A stretch of 31,430 nt of DNA from a virus, in the IMG/VR virus record IMGVR_UViG_3300033148_004847, positions 1 through 31,430 of that record; one strand, 5' to 3'. The notes below the pieces were generated by a model that did not search any database, was not told the DNA's origin, and was given only the letters and a program-made list of their open reading frames with translations. Shown here in pieces: positions 13,044 to 21,143 of this stretch (position 1 is the stretch's first letter; each line of letters starts with the position of its first letter). A program made the position numbers and the translations under genes.

Positions 13044-13831
13044 TTCATAGCCTCCTCGGAATACTTCCTTACGTTTTCAAACGTACTCCATTGTTGCCAT
13101 CCAGTGTTCTTTTTCATATTCAAGTAAACTACCTTCAGTCCCAACCGCTCGGCTACATACCACAGATAACTGTCTTGACTAGCTACTGGAAGCTGATACT
13201 GTCCGCAGGTCAGGGTCGCCCACTCCGCCGCCCGGCAATTGAACCTAGTATCGAAAAATCCGCACCACGAATTGATCCGCTTGTGACAAACGCGATCCCA
13301 ACCTTCCAGCGGAACCAGATTCAAAGGTTTCTTGATGGCTAGTTCCGGCAGCTTGTTTTTATGCTGAGCCACCCAGTCGTCCAACCGAACCATAAGATCC
13401 GGCGGTCGGGAAAATCCCCACTTATGGGAAATGATAGTTGGTGAACCATCAAACCATTCCGATTTAATCCAATCGTCATTCCCAATAGCTACAACGTCCG
13501 TGTCCAACTTGAGAAAGTAGGGCGTCTCGACGAATCGAGCTGCGGCATAAACAAATCCGGTCAACATCTTGTGACGCTGCGGGTTGTTCCACTTGTCGCT
13601 ACCGTCTCCAGAAAAGACCACCCCGTCCGGAGGCCACGCCACTAAGTTGATCGAGGTGCCTAGAAGATCAATTATCTTCCTCTTCGTCACACTCGCTTTG
13701 TCATAGAACACTATCACCGGACGATCGAACGTCGATGGCTTGTATCGCCGCCAAGTAGGCCACACCCAAGCAAGCTGATCTAGATGCTTATCGTCGATTC
13801 CCAAAACTACGGTAAAATCAGGTATACTCAT
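13040..13831 (-). CDS. GT-A-like glycosyltransferase
   Basis: The 263-residue protein begins MSIPDFTVVLGIDDKHLDQL and has TPYFLKLDTDVVAIG with a DxD at residues 110-112, then conserved-looking WCGFFDTRFNC and QDSYLWYVAERLGL. This fits a cytoplasmic GT-A glycosyltransferase with unknown donor. The start at 13831 has AGGGGA about five bases upstream; the in-frame extension to 13957 was rejected because it would overlap the cupin gene and lacks such a site. It is followed by a coupled methyltransferase (ATGA), and such pairs often act on the same glycan. Confidence 0.75.
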   Translation of the reverse strand: MSIPDFTVVLGIDDKHLDQLAWVWPTWRRYKPSTFDRPVIVFYDKASVTKRKIIDLLGTSINLVAWPPDGVVFSGDGSDKWNNPQRHKMLTGFVYAAARFVETPYFLKLDTDVVAIGNDDWIKSEWFDGSPTIISHKWGFSRPPDLMVRLDDWVAQHKNKLPELAIKKPLNLVPLEGWDRVCHKRINSWCGFFDTRFNCRAAEWATLTCGQYQLPVASQDSYLWYVAERLGLKVVYLNMKKNTGWQQWSTFENVRKYSEEAMK

Positions 13832-13903
13832 GCTATCCCCTAAAACAATCCCGAGAAGGCCCCTAGCTTTGCATCTAAGGGACTTCCGACCCGAAGCAGT
13901 TGG

Positions 13904-13933
13904 ATTATCCTTGGAGGTCCGAACGTCCGTAAA
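13904..13933 (-). promoter_or_regulatory. possible promoter between the cupin and glycosyltransferase genes
   Basis: On the minus strand TTTACG, 18 bases, GATAAT lies in the 106-base gap before the glycosyltransferase gene. A 7-bp hairpin (CCCTTAG/CTAGGGG) follows. Both hexamers deviate from consensus. Confidence 0.3.
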
Positions 13934-13937
13934 CGTG

Positions 13938-14339
13938 CTAAGCAGGACCCCCCTCAATCAATCTTTCGATGTCGTTCCGTCGCACCTCTCCGTCCGGCCA
14001 GTAGACCTCTACCATACATCCAGATTCCTTAACTACGAATTGATGAACTACCAAACTGGGAATCAAACAAGAGTCGCCCGGACCCAACAAATGAACGGCA
14101 GGCGGATTCTCTCCCAACGGAAGGAATCCTGACGGCCACTCTTTCACTTCCACGCTGCCGCTCAACACGATAAACAAGTTTGCTCGATTCCGATGCCAAT
14201 GAGCCGAACACTGCCAACCTTCCATTACCTTGAGCAAACTGACGGCTGCGTGCGGATTGTTAAACAAATGCTTGACCCACCCCCAGCATTTTTTCTCCCA
14301 CGATTCATCCACCAGGCAATCAACCAACGACTCGTTCAT
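13938..14339 (-). CDS. cupin-fold protein, sugar-phosphate isomerase-like
   Basis: The 133-residue protein is a single cupin: motif 1 around residues 43-61 (GWQCSAHWHRNRANLFIVLSG, with H47 and H49; the usual Glu is replaced by Asn) and motif 2 around 86-100 (LGPGDSCLIPSLVVHQF, H99). This is close to the C-terminal cupin of type II mannose-6-phosphate isomerases and to small sugar-phosphate or WxcM-like cupins. A role in making or isomerising a sugar precursor fits the cluster, but the lost Glu leaves activity uncertain. The ATG overlaps the preceding transferase gene by ATGA. Confidence 0.8.
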   Translation of the reverse strand: MNESLVDCLVDESWEKKCWGWVKHLFNNPHAAVSLLKVMEGWQCSAHWHRNRANLFIVLSGSVEVKEWPSGFLPLGENPPAVHLLGPGDSCLIPSLVVHQFVVKESGCMVEVYWPDGEVRRNDIERLIEGGPA

Positions 14340-15235
14340 TTCTTCTCTCCCACCGGATTTTCATCGTACCAACCAGAAAGATTCGGACTGTCCGTAACTT
14401 CTCCCCTGCAATCTATTATCGCCTCGTCGAAAGGTACATAAGAAAAGGCTCTCAACCCGCTCCATTCGTTGCAGTTGAAGACCTCTAAGCCGAACCTGTC
14501 GAACGTCCCTCCCTGCTGCATCCGACAAAGCCAATCGTTCACCGTAATGAACTGAGCATTGTTCGATCGACAGGTTTTGTCATCCCTTACCTGCGGAAAG
14601 GAATATCCCCGGTCGGGACTCATATGAAAGTCCACTCCCACAAGGTATATTCTTCTGGCACCAAGGTAGTAGAGCATCCTCAAAGCCAGCAGCATCGTAC
14701 AAACCGTCTTCGACTCGCCAGTCCTCTTGGAACCGCTATCGTGGTTTCCCCAGCAAGCGGCTTCGGACAGAAAGAAAGAATCGTCCGGCTTCAATTCGCT
14801 ACTTCGTTGGTAGCCCCATACGTTAGGACACTCGAACACCCGCCTATAAAACTTCTCGAAAGATCCGTCCGGCAACCTTCGACGGAGCTTGGCTCTAGTC
14901 CCCCGCAACTTCACAATCGGAGCGAACTTCTTTATACCTGGATCCAACCAAATCTCGTGACTGAACTTTCCGACCGGATCGGAACAGAGCATAGCTTGGG
15001 GACGGAACTTAGAATGGCCCGCTGCGTTGTTCACAGCCAACGTCCAGATTCCACGGCCGTTCAAAAGTTCCAACGGAAGCTGGTTGCCAGACGGTCCACC
15101 ACAGAACAGAAAGGCCCGTCCTCCCGCTAGCAAGTTTCTCAAAGCGTGAGTCTGTATCAGATTATGACAATCCACTACCTTGAGCGGATCTTGCCACGTA
15201 GATAGAAAGTCTTGATTCCCCATATGCAACCCCAT
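14336..15235 (-). CDS. GT42/DUF115-like CMP-sugar glycosyltransferase
   Basis: The 299-residue protein has AFLFCGGPSGNQLPLELL (residues 41-58), WTLAVNNAAG, a cysteine and SDP (CSDPVG), and TMLLALRMLYYLGARRIYLVGVDFHMS (180-206) followed by YSF. A GxGPS loop and a late ALGxxxIYLxGxDFY block are the hallmarks of GT42 sialyltransferases (Cst-II type); Maf/DUF115 flagellin glycosyltransferases share a similar fold. Both use CMP-activated ulosonic sugars, and kdsB lies in the same operon. The gene begins three bases after a virion gene with a Ser/Thr tail. The ATG has no strong ribosome binding site, so coupling to the upstream stop is likely. Assignment from motif memory, not a search. Confidence 0.55.
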   Translation of the reverse strand: MGLHMGNQDFLSTWQDPLKVVDCHNLIQTHALRNLLAGGRAFLFCGGPSGNQLPLELLNGRGIWTLAVNNAAGHSKFRPQAMLCSDPVGKFSHEIWLDPGIKKFAPIVKLRGTRAKLRRRLPDGSFEKFYRRVFECPNVWGYQRSSELKPDDSFFLSEAACWGNHDSGSKRTGESKTVCTMLLALRMLYYLGARRIYLVGVDFHMSPDRGYSFPQVRDDKTCRSNNAQFITVNDWLCRMQQGGTFDRFGLEVFNCNEWSGLRAFSYVPFDEAIIDCRGEVTDSPNLSGWYDENPVGEKK

Positions 15236-15238
15236 TAC

Positions 15239-16540
15239 TTACGGCGGCTCGCCTTCGCTGCTCGCACTGCTACTGCTTGTACTGCTACTGCTTGTACTGC
15301 TACTGCTTGTACTGCTGCTCGAACTGCTCGTACTGCTGCTTGTACTGCTACTGCTTGTACTGCTACTGCTCGTACTGATCGAGCTACTGCTGGTACTGCT
15401 GCTCGTACTGCTACTTGTGCTGATCGAGCTAGTGCTAATCGAACTGCTGCTAGTGCTGATCGAACTGCTGCTGGTGCTACTGCTACTCGTACTGCTACTT
15501 GTACTGATCGAGCTCTCCTCCAACCCAATTCCGAACACTACGGAAAGCTCCGGGTCTATTGTCCAAGTTTCGTATGCACCATTCTTATCCTTGGGAGTAG
15601 TGATCTTGATCGTATCGTTAGACAACACCTCGAACACAGGAAACTTGTTAGCAAACTCCTCTCCATCCGAATCCGTTGTGTAGCTGTCGTTAACTTTTGC
15701 CTGCGTAGTCCAACCGCTGATCGTAGTCGCCGAGCTTCCAAGCTGGGCTCCCACCGTATAAGACACCCCTTGCTTGGCCTTGCTTTCGATCCGCAACGCA
15801 GCTCGTTCGATTTCTACATCGACCGACTCGCCGGAAAGCTCGTCCAGATCGGTATCCGCCCTCACTCGCAACCAAGCCTTCCCAGAAACTGTAAATGTGT
15901 AGTGCATGGAGCCGGAAGCGAACGCCTTGTCGCACGATGGACATAGAATCACGTTGCCATTGACGTAGCAGATTCTATCGTTGACTACGCCCCAGGAACC
16001 TCCGGAAGATGTTTTGATCTCCAGTGCAAAGCGAATGTCCGAACCGCCGGTCCTGGTAGAGTGAATAATTTCCGTCTTTCCGTCGTCGTTCACATCTAGC
16101 AAACTAGTAGGGTCCCACCTCCAAACCGGAACGAACATCGAACGCTGTGCATCCCAATAAGCAACCACCGAATCACCCACATCAAGCACCAGGTCCAGAT
16201 CGGTGCAATCCAGAAAGTACTCGTCCTCGTTGCTGTTCCAACCCCCAACGTTGATATCATCGTTATATCCATTGTCGAAGTATTTTACTTTGCACAAATA
16301 GTAGCGCGAGTATTCCCGATCGGTTAGCTTCGAGTCGATGTCGGATATGAGCTGGCTGGATACGATAACGATCCGCTGATACCACGGGGCGATAGTGGCT
16401 TCGGCCTGGAAATCTCCAGCGTTGATCGACACTTTGGAAGCCTTTCCGCCTTCCGTCTTCCTAGCGGCAGCGGACAGACGATTCACATGCTCCGCGGAGA
16501 GACGACCACCTCGTTTCTTCTTTGGAAAATGGTAAGGCAT
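15239..16540 (-). CDS. putative tail protein with Ser/Thr-rich C-terminal tail
   Basis: The 433-residue protein starts MPYHFPKKKRGGRLSAEHVNRL, a basic N-terminus, followed by about 320 residues of probable beta-rich structure with an Asp-rich DVNDDGKTE loop and a CPSCD pair. From about residue 343 it becomes a pure Ser/Thr/Ile tail (SSSTSSSSTSSSSIST and similar) of about 85 residues, ending EGEPP. The position after the tape measure and a minor tail protein suggests a tail or tail-tip component. The same kind of tail ends the proteins at 21588-22385 and 28582-29307. Such tails are flexible and could carry O-linked sugars. Confidence 0.65.
   Translation of the reverse strand: MPYHFPKKKRGGRLSAEHVNRLSAAARKTEGGKASKVSINAGDFQAEATIAPWYQRIVIVSSQLISDIDSKLTDREYSRYYLCKVKYFDNGYNDDINVGGWNSNEDEYFLDCTDLDLVLDVGDSVVAYWDAQRSMFVPVWRWDPTSLLDVNDDGKTEIIHSTRTGGSDIRFALEIKTSSGGSWGVVNDRICYVNGNVILCPSCDKAFASGSMHYTFTVSGKAWLRVRADTDLDELSGESVDVEIERAALRIESKAKQGVSYTVGAQLGSSATTISGWTTQAKVNDSYTTDSDGEEFANKFPVFEVLSNDTIKITTPKDKNGAYETWTIDPELSVVFGIGLEESSISTSSSTSSSSTSSSSISTSSSSISTSSISTSSSTSSSTSSSSISTSSSSTSSSSTSSSTSSSSSSTSSSSTSSSSTSSSSASSEGEPP
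15254..15513. repeat. Ser/Thr codon low-complexity repeat
   Basis: About 260 bp of degenerate 9- to 15-bp units built from AGC, AGT, TCG, ACG, ACA and ATC codons on the minus strand. Similar DNA occurs at 21591-21818 and 28585-28995. Confidence 0.9.
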
Positions 16541-16547
16541 ATCTCTT

Positions 16548-17465
16548 CTAGATCCACTGCCATAAAGTGTTCAAATCAGCTTGCTCGTACATCTTGTTTC
16601 CCCCTTTGTTCAACAGGATGTCCCACTTACCGGTTTCTTCGCGGTAGAAATGATTGTGTCCGATGGTCACTCCTCCTTCGCTGCCGATCTTCTGCAAAAA
16701 GTGCATAGTCACCTGGGCCGCAGGCTTAATTGTTTGATTATCCACCCGCTGATACTCTTCCTGGTGACTCATTCCCAAATACATGACGGTTTCCACTGGA
16801 GCTTTGTACAGCAACGGCATCACAGCAGAATTAATCTTGTTAGACAGCTTGTCGCTGCGATCTAGCAGAGCAGCCAGAAAGTTACTATCGACCAACGGCC
16901 ATCGAACATTCCACTGTCGCTCGGTCAGCAGTCTAGCCACCGGAATGTTGATATCTTTGCATGGTTCGTTGTCGCTCTCCCACCACCCCTTCCCCGGCAA
17001 CATCAACAATTCCTGGGAAGAATCCTCCGACACCTCCAGAAAAGAGAACGGATCGTTCGGATCTTCCGGCTCCTCCATCTGTCCCGGCTTGGTGTTCTGA
17101 TACTGAATCGTCACTTCGATGTAGTCACCATAGGTATCGGCATCTGCCGTCGGATCCGAGGAATATGGATCGACAGGAAGAGATTCTATGAACGGCTTCC
17201 ACGTCAAACTCTTCGCGGACAGAACATACGTTCCGGGCATCTTCCTCGGTCTGCGTATCCGAAACGTATTGCCTGTATATGTGATCGAAGGGAAACTATG
17301 GATTTCACTCCTGAAGGCCGCCAAGTCGCTGGCCCGTATTATGACGACCTCTTCGGCAGTGGAATTGTTGCCTTCCAGATCATCCGAACCGCGCGGATAT
17401 CCATTCTTCAGCTTGTATTTTATGCCACCAGCAGTCTTCAGCCGCCATGTAGATGGATCTTCCAT
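16548..17465 (-). CDS. putative minor tail protein
   Basis: The 305-residue protein lies directly after the tape measure gene, with only one base between stop and ATG, where siphoviruses usually encode distal tail or baseplate proteins. Sequence features are beta-rich (YVLSAKSLTWKPF, YIEVTIQYQ), a Pro/Glu/Asp-rich linker at about 130-145, then WNVRWPLVDSNF and SDKLSNKINSA. I recall similar phage proteins with the KINSA and PAAQVTMHFL-type segments but no assigned function. No Ser/Thr tail. The call is based on position and beta-rich composition. Confidence 0.55.
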   Translation of the reverse strand: MEDPSTWRLKTAGGIKYKLKNGYPRGSDDLEGNNSTAEEVVIIRASDLAAFRSEIHSFPSITYTGNTFRIRRPRKMPGTYVLSAKSLTWKPFIESLPVDPYSSDPTADADTYGDYIEVTIQYQNTKPGQMEEPEDPNDPFSFLEVSEDSSQELLMLPGKGWWESDNEPCKDINIPVARLLTERQWNVRWPLVDSNFLAALLDRSDKLSNKINSAVMPLLYKAPVETVMYLGMSHQEEYQRVDNQTIKPAAQVTMHFLQKIGSEGGVTIGHNHFYREETGKWDILLNKGGNKMYEQADLNTLWQWI

Positions 17466-17466
17466 T

Positions 17467-19668
17467 TCAAGTCAATCCCATATTGGCTTTGAGTTCCTGT
17501 AGATGCGTTTCAGACTTGTCCATCAATTCAAGCAGGGATTTCCGATCTTTGTTGCCCTCCTTGGTCAAATTAGGCATCTCATCCTTCCTCCCGATCAAAG
17601 CGTCCTGAATTGCGCGTCCTATCTCCGGTCCGGTCATCCGGCCCCATCTCTCCTGGCCCCGATCTTGACCCATCAACTCCTGTCGCATCTTGTCGATCAC
17701 CGCCAAACCCATCTCCGGGTCGAGGGCATCTGCTAACGCTAATTCATTCAGTTTTTTCAATCTATCTCGATACTCATCCAGCGGCCCTTGTATATAGCTT
17801 CGCAATTCGTCCGTCATTCCCTTGATTCTCTCCTGATCTTCCTTGGCAAACTTGGATTGCAACAACGATAGAGCCTTAAACCTCTGCACGTCCAACTCCG
17901 TCAACAACTTGTTACGCTCCTTCGCATTCCTCAACAGAACACTATCAAACATCAGTTGATTGTATCTACGTAGATAATCCAAGCGAAGAGCTTTATCCTG
18001 TCGCTTCCTTTCGTCTTCGATGGCCTCAACAGACATATCCGTCTTTTCCCTTGCCATCTCCAATCTCAATTTTCTGATATATTCCGCATCCTCTATCTCT
18101 TGCTTTACGGCTTTCTCACTCCTGGTAATCACATCTTCCTGAGTCTTAGCTTCTCCAGTCAAGGCAACAAAGGATTCTTCCGTTTTCAATCTACGTAACT
18201 CAGTCACCGCACTATAGTATTTCTTCCACGCAGCTTCTCTTTCAGCAGCCGCAGTTTCGTAATCACCAAAAATTCCACCCGTCCACATTGCAACCTTTTG
18301 TGACTTCTTCTCTAAGCGGAGTCTTTCTTCGTAAGCATGTTTCGTCGCATCTATCTCTTCTTCTAACCGTTCTTTTCTATGACGAAACATCATCTCGGTC
18401 GCCTTCTGAGTGGCTTCTACCACACCACTCAGCTTACCTGTTGCTTCATCCAAACTTATACCAAGATCGCCGTAAGCCCCCGTCAACGCGGCAATTATTT
18501 CCCGAGCCAACTTCATCTCAGAATTGTTTAATTTGTTCTTTTTTGACAATTCCCCCAAACGATCTAAATAACTTAAATGTTGCTTTCGCTGCTGATCCTC
18601 TTTTTGTCGCAACTCCGTTATTGCATCGGAAGTGTCATCTAGACCTTCCTTTACTCCCAAAAACACATCGATGAGTTTTTTGGCTGCCAAATACATAACA
18701 GTAAAAGCCGCAACTATCGGATGTGCTACTAACATCGTAAACGAAGCAGAAACCAACCAAACAACTGCCTTCAACGAAGCCATCGTAGCTATAAGAGGAA
18801 CCAAGCCCTTGATTAGGAATGAAACTGCTTCCCTGTTTTTTGACACAGCAGAAACTATATTAGTAAACGTACTCACAAGCGGTGACAAAGCTTCCGTCAA
18901 ATCCATTGTTAATTTGATCAATTGAATCTTCACTGGAACAAGCTTCATACCGATTACTTCCTGCAAGTCTCCCAATATGTTCTTTTGCTGTTGCATCCTC
19001 CCTATATCCGTCTCTGCTAACGCTCTAGCCACACCCTTGACTTGACCCTCCACACCCTTCAATATAACAACCTGAGCCTCCCGCAACCTCCCCGACTCTT
19101 GCAGAATCCGAATTTGCTCCTTCTCCGCTTCCGAGAACGAAACACCGGCCCTACGCAAGGCAGTGATTCCTCGGATCGGATCTTCCAAGGCCTTGCCCAA
19201 CTGCAGCGCACCCGACTTTGCGTCGGTACCAAGTACGGCAGCCAGATCCAAGGCAGATTCCGTGGCACGCCGAAAAGTATCTTTCGTGACAGCCTTGAAC
19301 GTCAATAATATAGCTTGCGTTTCGAGAATCGCCTCGTCACCCACTGTAGTGACTTTCTGCAACGCGGCTGCTTGCTTCTTCAACTCCTCGGCAGTGAAAC
19401 CGGCAGCACTGCCGGTGGCACGAACTACGGCGACTACTCTCTGCTCTGCCATGACCTGACGCTCCGCCAAGGCGATAAACTCCTCCATCTTGGACTTCAA
19501 TACAGACACACCCATCCCCACACCGATCGTAGCCAACACCTGATTCACCGAGGACGATAAGCTCTGGGCAGCACTGACTACAGGACCCCGCCCAGCCTTG
19601 ATATCCGGAGCAGCCTGCGACATATCGCTGCGGACCCGAAGGAATAGCCGTGCCAGTTCTATTCCCAT
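17467..19668 (-). CDS. tail tape measure protein
   Basis: This is a 733-residue, mostly helical protein. Residues about 110-230 match the tape measure domain of siphoviruses (LTFKAVTKDTFRRATESALDL, LGTDAKSGALQLGKALEDP, GITALRRAGVSF, then VEGQVKGVARALAET). A hydrophobic stretch at about 285-335 may enter the host membrane during DNA injection, and the C-terminal half is charged coiled coil. Tape measure length sets tail length: at about 0.15 nm per residue this implies a tail near 110 nm. The ATG overlaps the preceding TGA by one base. It follows the frameshifting chaperone genes, as in lambda-like tail modules. Confidence 0.92.
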   Translation of the reverse strand: MGIELARLFLRVRSDMSQAAPDIKAGRGPVVSAAQSLSSSVNQVLATIGVGMGVSVLKSKMEEFIALAERQVMAEQRVVAVVRATGSAAGFTAEELKKQAAALQKVTTVGDEAILETQAILLTFKAVTKDTFRRATESALDLAAVLGTDAKSGALQLGKALEDPIRGITALRRAGVSFSEAEKEQIRILQESGRLREAQVVILKGVEGQVKGVARALAETDIGRMQQQKNILGDLQEVIGMKLVPVKIQLIKLTMDLTEALSPLVSTFTNIVSAVSKNREAVSFLIKGLVPLIATMASLKAVVWLVSASFTMLVAHPIVAAFTVMYLAAKKLIDVFLGVKEGLDDTSDAITELRQKEDQQRKQHLSYLDRLGELSKKNKLNNSEMKLAREIIAALTGAYGDLGISLDEATGKLSGVVEATQKATEMMFRHRKERLEEEIDATKHAYEERLRLEKKSQKVAMWTGGIFGDYETAAAEREAAWKKYYSAVTELRRLKTEESFVALTGEAKTQEDVITRSEKAVKQEIEDAEYIRKLRLEMAREKTDMSVEAIEDERKRQDKALRLDYLRRYNQLMFDSVLLRNAKERNKLLTELDVQRFKALSLLQSKFAKEDQERIKGMTDELRSYIQGPLDEYRDRLKKLNELALADALDPEMGLAVIDKMRQELMGQDRGQERWGRMTGPEIGRAIQDALIGRKDEMPNLTKEGNKDRKSLLELMDKSETHLQELKANMGLT

Positions 19669-19859
19669 CAGCGAAGCTCCTCGTAGAATCTCTCCATGCG
19701 CCCCTTCGACTCCAGCTCCATCTTTTGCTCCATCGATTCCAATTCAAACCCCCAGAACCGCTTCTCCGTCTTGACGCCCAACATCGTCTGGATTAGCAGG
19801 CAACCAGTCACCACAATCAACAAGCAATACGATACGAACTGAGTCCATCTATCGTCCAC
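19668..19859 (-). CDS. small membrane protein between chaperone and tape measure
   Basis: The 63-residue protein has one probable transmembrane helix at residues about 8-28 (FVSYCLLIVVTGCLLIQTMLG) followed by a charged helix (ESMEQKMELESKGRMERFYEEL). It starts with GTG preceded by AAGGAG five bases upstream, and overlaps the chaperone ORF by 11 bases and the tape measure ATG by one base. A membrane protein in this position is unusual; no family is recognised. It could be a tail-tip or ejection accessory, or a lysis-related protein, but nothing in the sequence decides. Confidence 0.65.
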   Translation of the reverse strand: MDDRWTQFVSYCLLIVVTGCLLIQTMLGVKTEKRFWGFELESMEQKMELESKGRMERFYEELR

Positions 19860-20211
19860 GGCGTCTCCTTCGTCTGTTCTTACGGTCGTCTCTTTTAGCC
19901 TTTTCCTGCTCCATCAACTCCCTAGCTCGACTCTTTCCTCGGAACGGTCTGTAGATCACGTTGCCTTCCTTGTCCCTACCCTTGACCAACCCATCCTTCG
20001 TCGTTGAAAGCGACGTAACCTGGGAAGGTTCCATCGCAACCGTTCGACCGTCATGCTTTCTCAAATGCTTTCGATCGGCTAGGGCAAACATCACTTGGTC
20101 CACGGTCATCTCTCCGACCTCCTTCGGCGTGTACGACCTACCACCCAACCATTGATTCTCGCACAACCAACTGAGATGTACAGGCACCAAACCGCAGAAC
20201 AATCCCTCCAC
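19849..20211 (-). CDS. tail assembly chaperone extension (T-like, reached by -1 frameshift)
   Basis: This frame encodes a 120-residue basic product (from GTG 20211) ending in an Arg run (RRRRRRGR). It stays open upstream through the end of the preceding chaperone gene, past the heptamer GGGAAAT at 20256-20262, so a -1 frameshift yields a fusion of about 342 residues, as with lambda gpG-T. In lambda the T part binds the tape measure protein. A separate start at the GTG, with AGGA five bases upstream, is also possible. The next gene but one is the tape measure, as expected. Residues near 15-25 (CENQWLGG) link the two parts. Confidence 0.75.
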   Translation of the reverse strand: MEGLFCGLVPVHLSWLCENQWLGGRSYTPKEVGEMTVDQVMFALADRKHLRKHDGRTVAMEPSQVTSLSTTKDGLVKGRDKEGNVIYRPFRGKSRARELMEQEKAKRDDRKNRRRRRRGR

Positions 20212-20219
20212 TATTTCCT

Positions 20220-20262
20220 GCCCACCACTGGACTCTCCGGTGGCGGGCCCTAACCATTTCCC
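20220..20262 (-). promoter_or_regulatory. -1 programmed ribosomal frameshift signal
   Basis: The slippery heptamer G-GGA-AAT lies in the zero frame of the chaperone gene (GGA is codon 206), four codons including the stop before it ends. Seven bases later a hairpin pairs GCCCGCCAC with GTGGTGGGC over nine base pairs (one G-U) around an 11-base loop, and overlaps the region just past the TAG. Lambda uses GGGAAAG at the same place in its G gene. The -1 frame is open on both sides of the site. Confidence 0.85.
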
Positions 20263-20876
20263 ACCGAAGGTGCCGTCAGATGCTCGATCTCCCGAGCCAG
20301 TTCGGCGAGCAAAGACTGATTGCTCTGCATAGCCTCGACAACCTGCTCCTTGGTAACACCGTTATGCTTGAAACAAACCCAGACGAAGGTAACGATACCC
20401 TCGAAACATCCAGTGACCCACCACCAGGCATAAGGAATCTTCACGAACATAGGCATCGAGTTAGTCATCTCTCTGTACTGCTCCTTGGACAGCGATCCAT
20501 CGTCCAGAGAACTACTCGCCATGATCTGAACCCTCTTGTCGGTGGGCTCCTCTTCATTGCGAACTTTGTACCAATCTCGCAACAGATCGGTCACTTGTAT
20601 CGTTCCGTGGTCGCAGGATTGTTTGGGAGGTAAATCACCAATGTCCCATCGAGCAGCTCTTTCCAAAGCTTCCTCGACCTTTCTCTGCCCTTCCGGCAAC
20701 AGATCCATCGAATCGACGAAGGTCTTGATGTAAGACCGGCGATAGGATTCCAGGCAGATACGCTCTACCTCACCCAATTCCTTGATCGACAACGGCCTCG
20801 CCGTACATTGCTTGCCAGCGATCGTTACAGTAGTTGTTCCCTCGGAACCGACCGCTCTGGCCATATCCTCTGACAT
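20250..20876 (-). CDS. tail assembly chaperone (G-like)
   Basis: The 208-residue protein begins MSEDMARAVGSEGTTTVTIAGKQCTARPLSIKEL, a pattern usual for tail assembly chaperones, with helical segments and a hydrophobic WWWVTGCFEGIVTFVWVCF stretch at about 150-170 that is unusual for this role. It should act in the cytoplasm, coating the tape measure protein during tail assembly. The ATG at 20876 has AGGAG 11 bases upstream; the longer in-frame start at 21068 lacks one. Its last codons carry the frameshift heptamer, and the tape measure gene lies nearby downstream. The sequence identity of the family is from position and frameshift more than motifs. Confidence 0.75.
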   Translation of the reverse strand: MSEDMARAVGSEGTTTVTIAGKQCTARPLSIKELGEVERICLESYRRSYIKTFVDSMDLLPEGQRKVEEALERAARWDIGDLPPKQSCDHGTIQVTDLLRDWYKVRNEEEPTDKRVQIMASSSLDDGSLSKEQYREMTNSMPMFVKIPYAWWWVTGCFEGIVTFVWVCFKHNGVTKEQVVEAMQSNQSLLAELAREIEHLTAPSVGNG

Positions 20877-20911
20877 AATTGTGTATCTCCTAGCAAGATG
20901 TAATGAGCGAC

Positions 20912-21127
20912 TCAGTGGACGCTCGTTAGTTCTCTGGCAAGCGAACCGGAGTGACATCGACGGGGTATTAAGCCCAGGAGATAGGCCAATGCGGGTGGAA
21001 TCACCCTTACGGAAGGAATGTCGGTCTGAAAATGAAGTCGATGTCTCTCGGAAACGCAGTCGAGGCACGGACAGCTTGGCATCCAGTGATGCTCTCCGCT
21101 AGCAGTGACTCGTATGTTCTCGTTCAT
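20912..21127 (-). CDS. small protein with CxCxxC motif
   Basis: The 71-residue ORF, starting MNENIRVTASGEHHWMPSCPCLDC, fills the gap between the tail tube and chaperone genes. HH followed by CPCLDC could bind a metal. The remaining sequence is hydrophobic and basic. The ribosome binding site is weak (GATCGGG), so the gene is less certain than its neighbours. A longer start at 21202 would overlap the tail tube gene and was rejected. No family is assigned. Confidence 0.45.
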   Translation of the reverse strand: MNENIRVTASGEHHWMPSCPCLDCVSERHRLHFQTDIPSVRVIPPALAYLLGLIPRRCHSGSLARELTSVH

Positions 21128-21143
21128 CCCGATCTGCTTCAGG

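Noticed and set aside
15212-15946. Plus-strand frame with Thr/Ala/Cys runs (TATACTATACT type)
   Set aside because: Complement of the Ser/Thr codon array. Low-complexity DNA is open in several frames; no ribosome site and no homology-like sequence outside the array. The same applies at 28588-29091 and 21625-21897.
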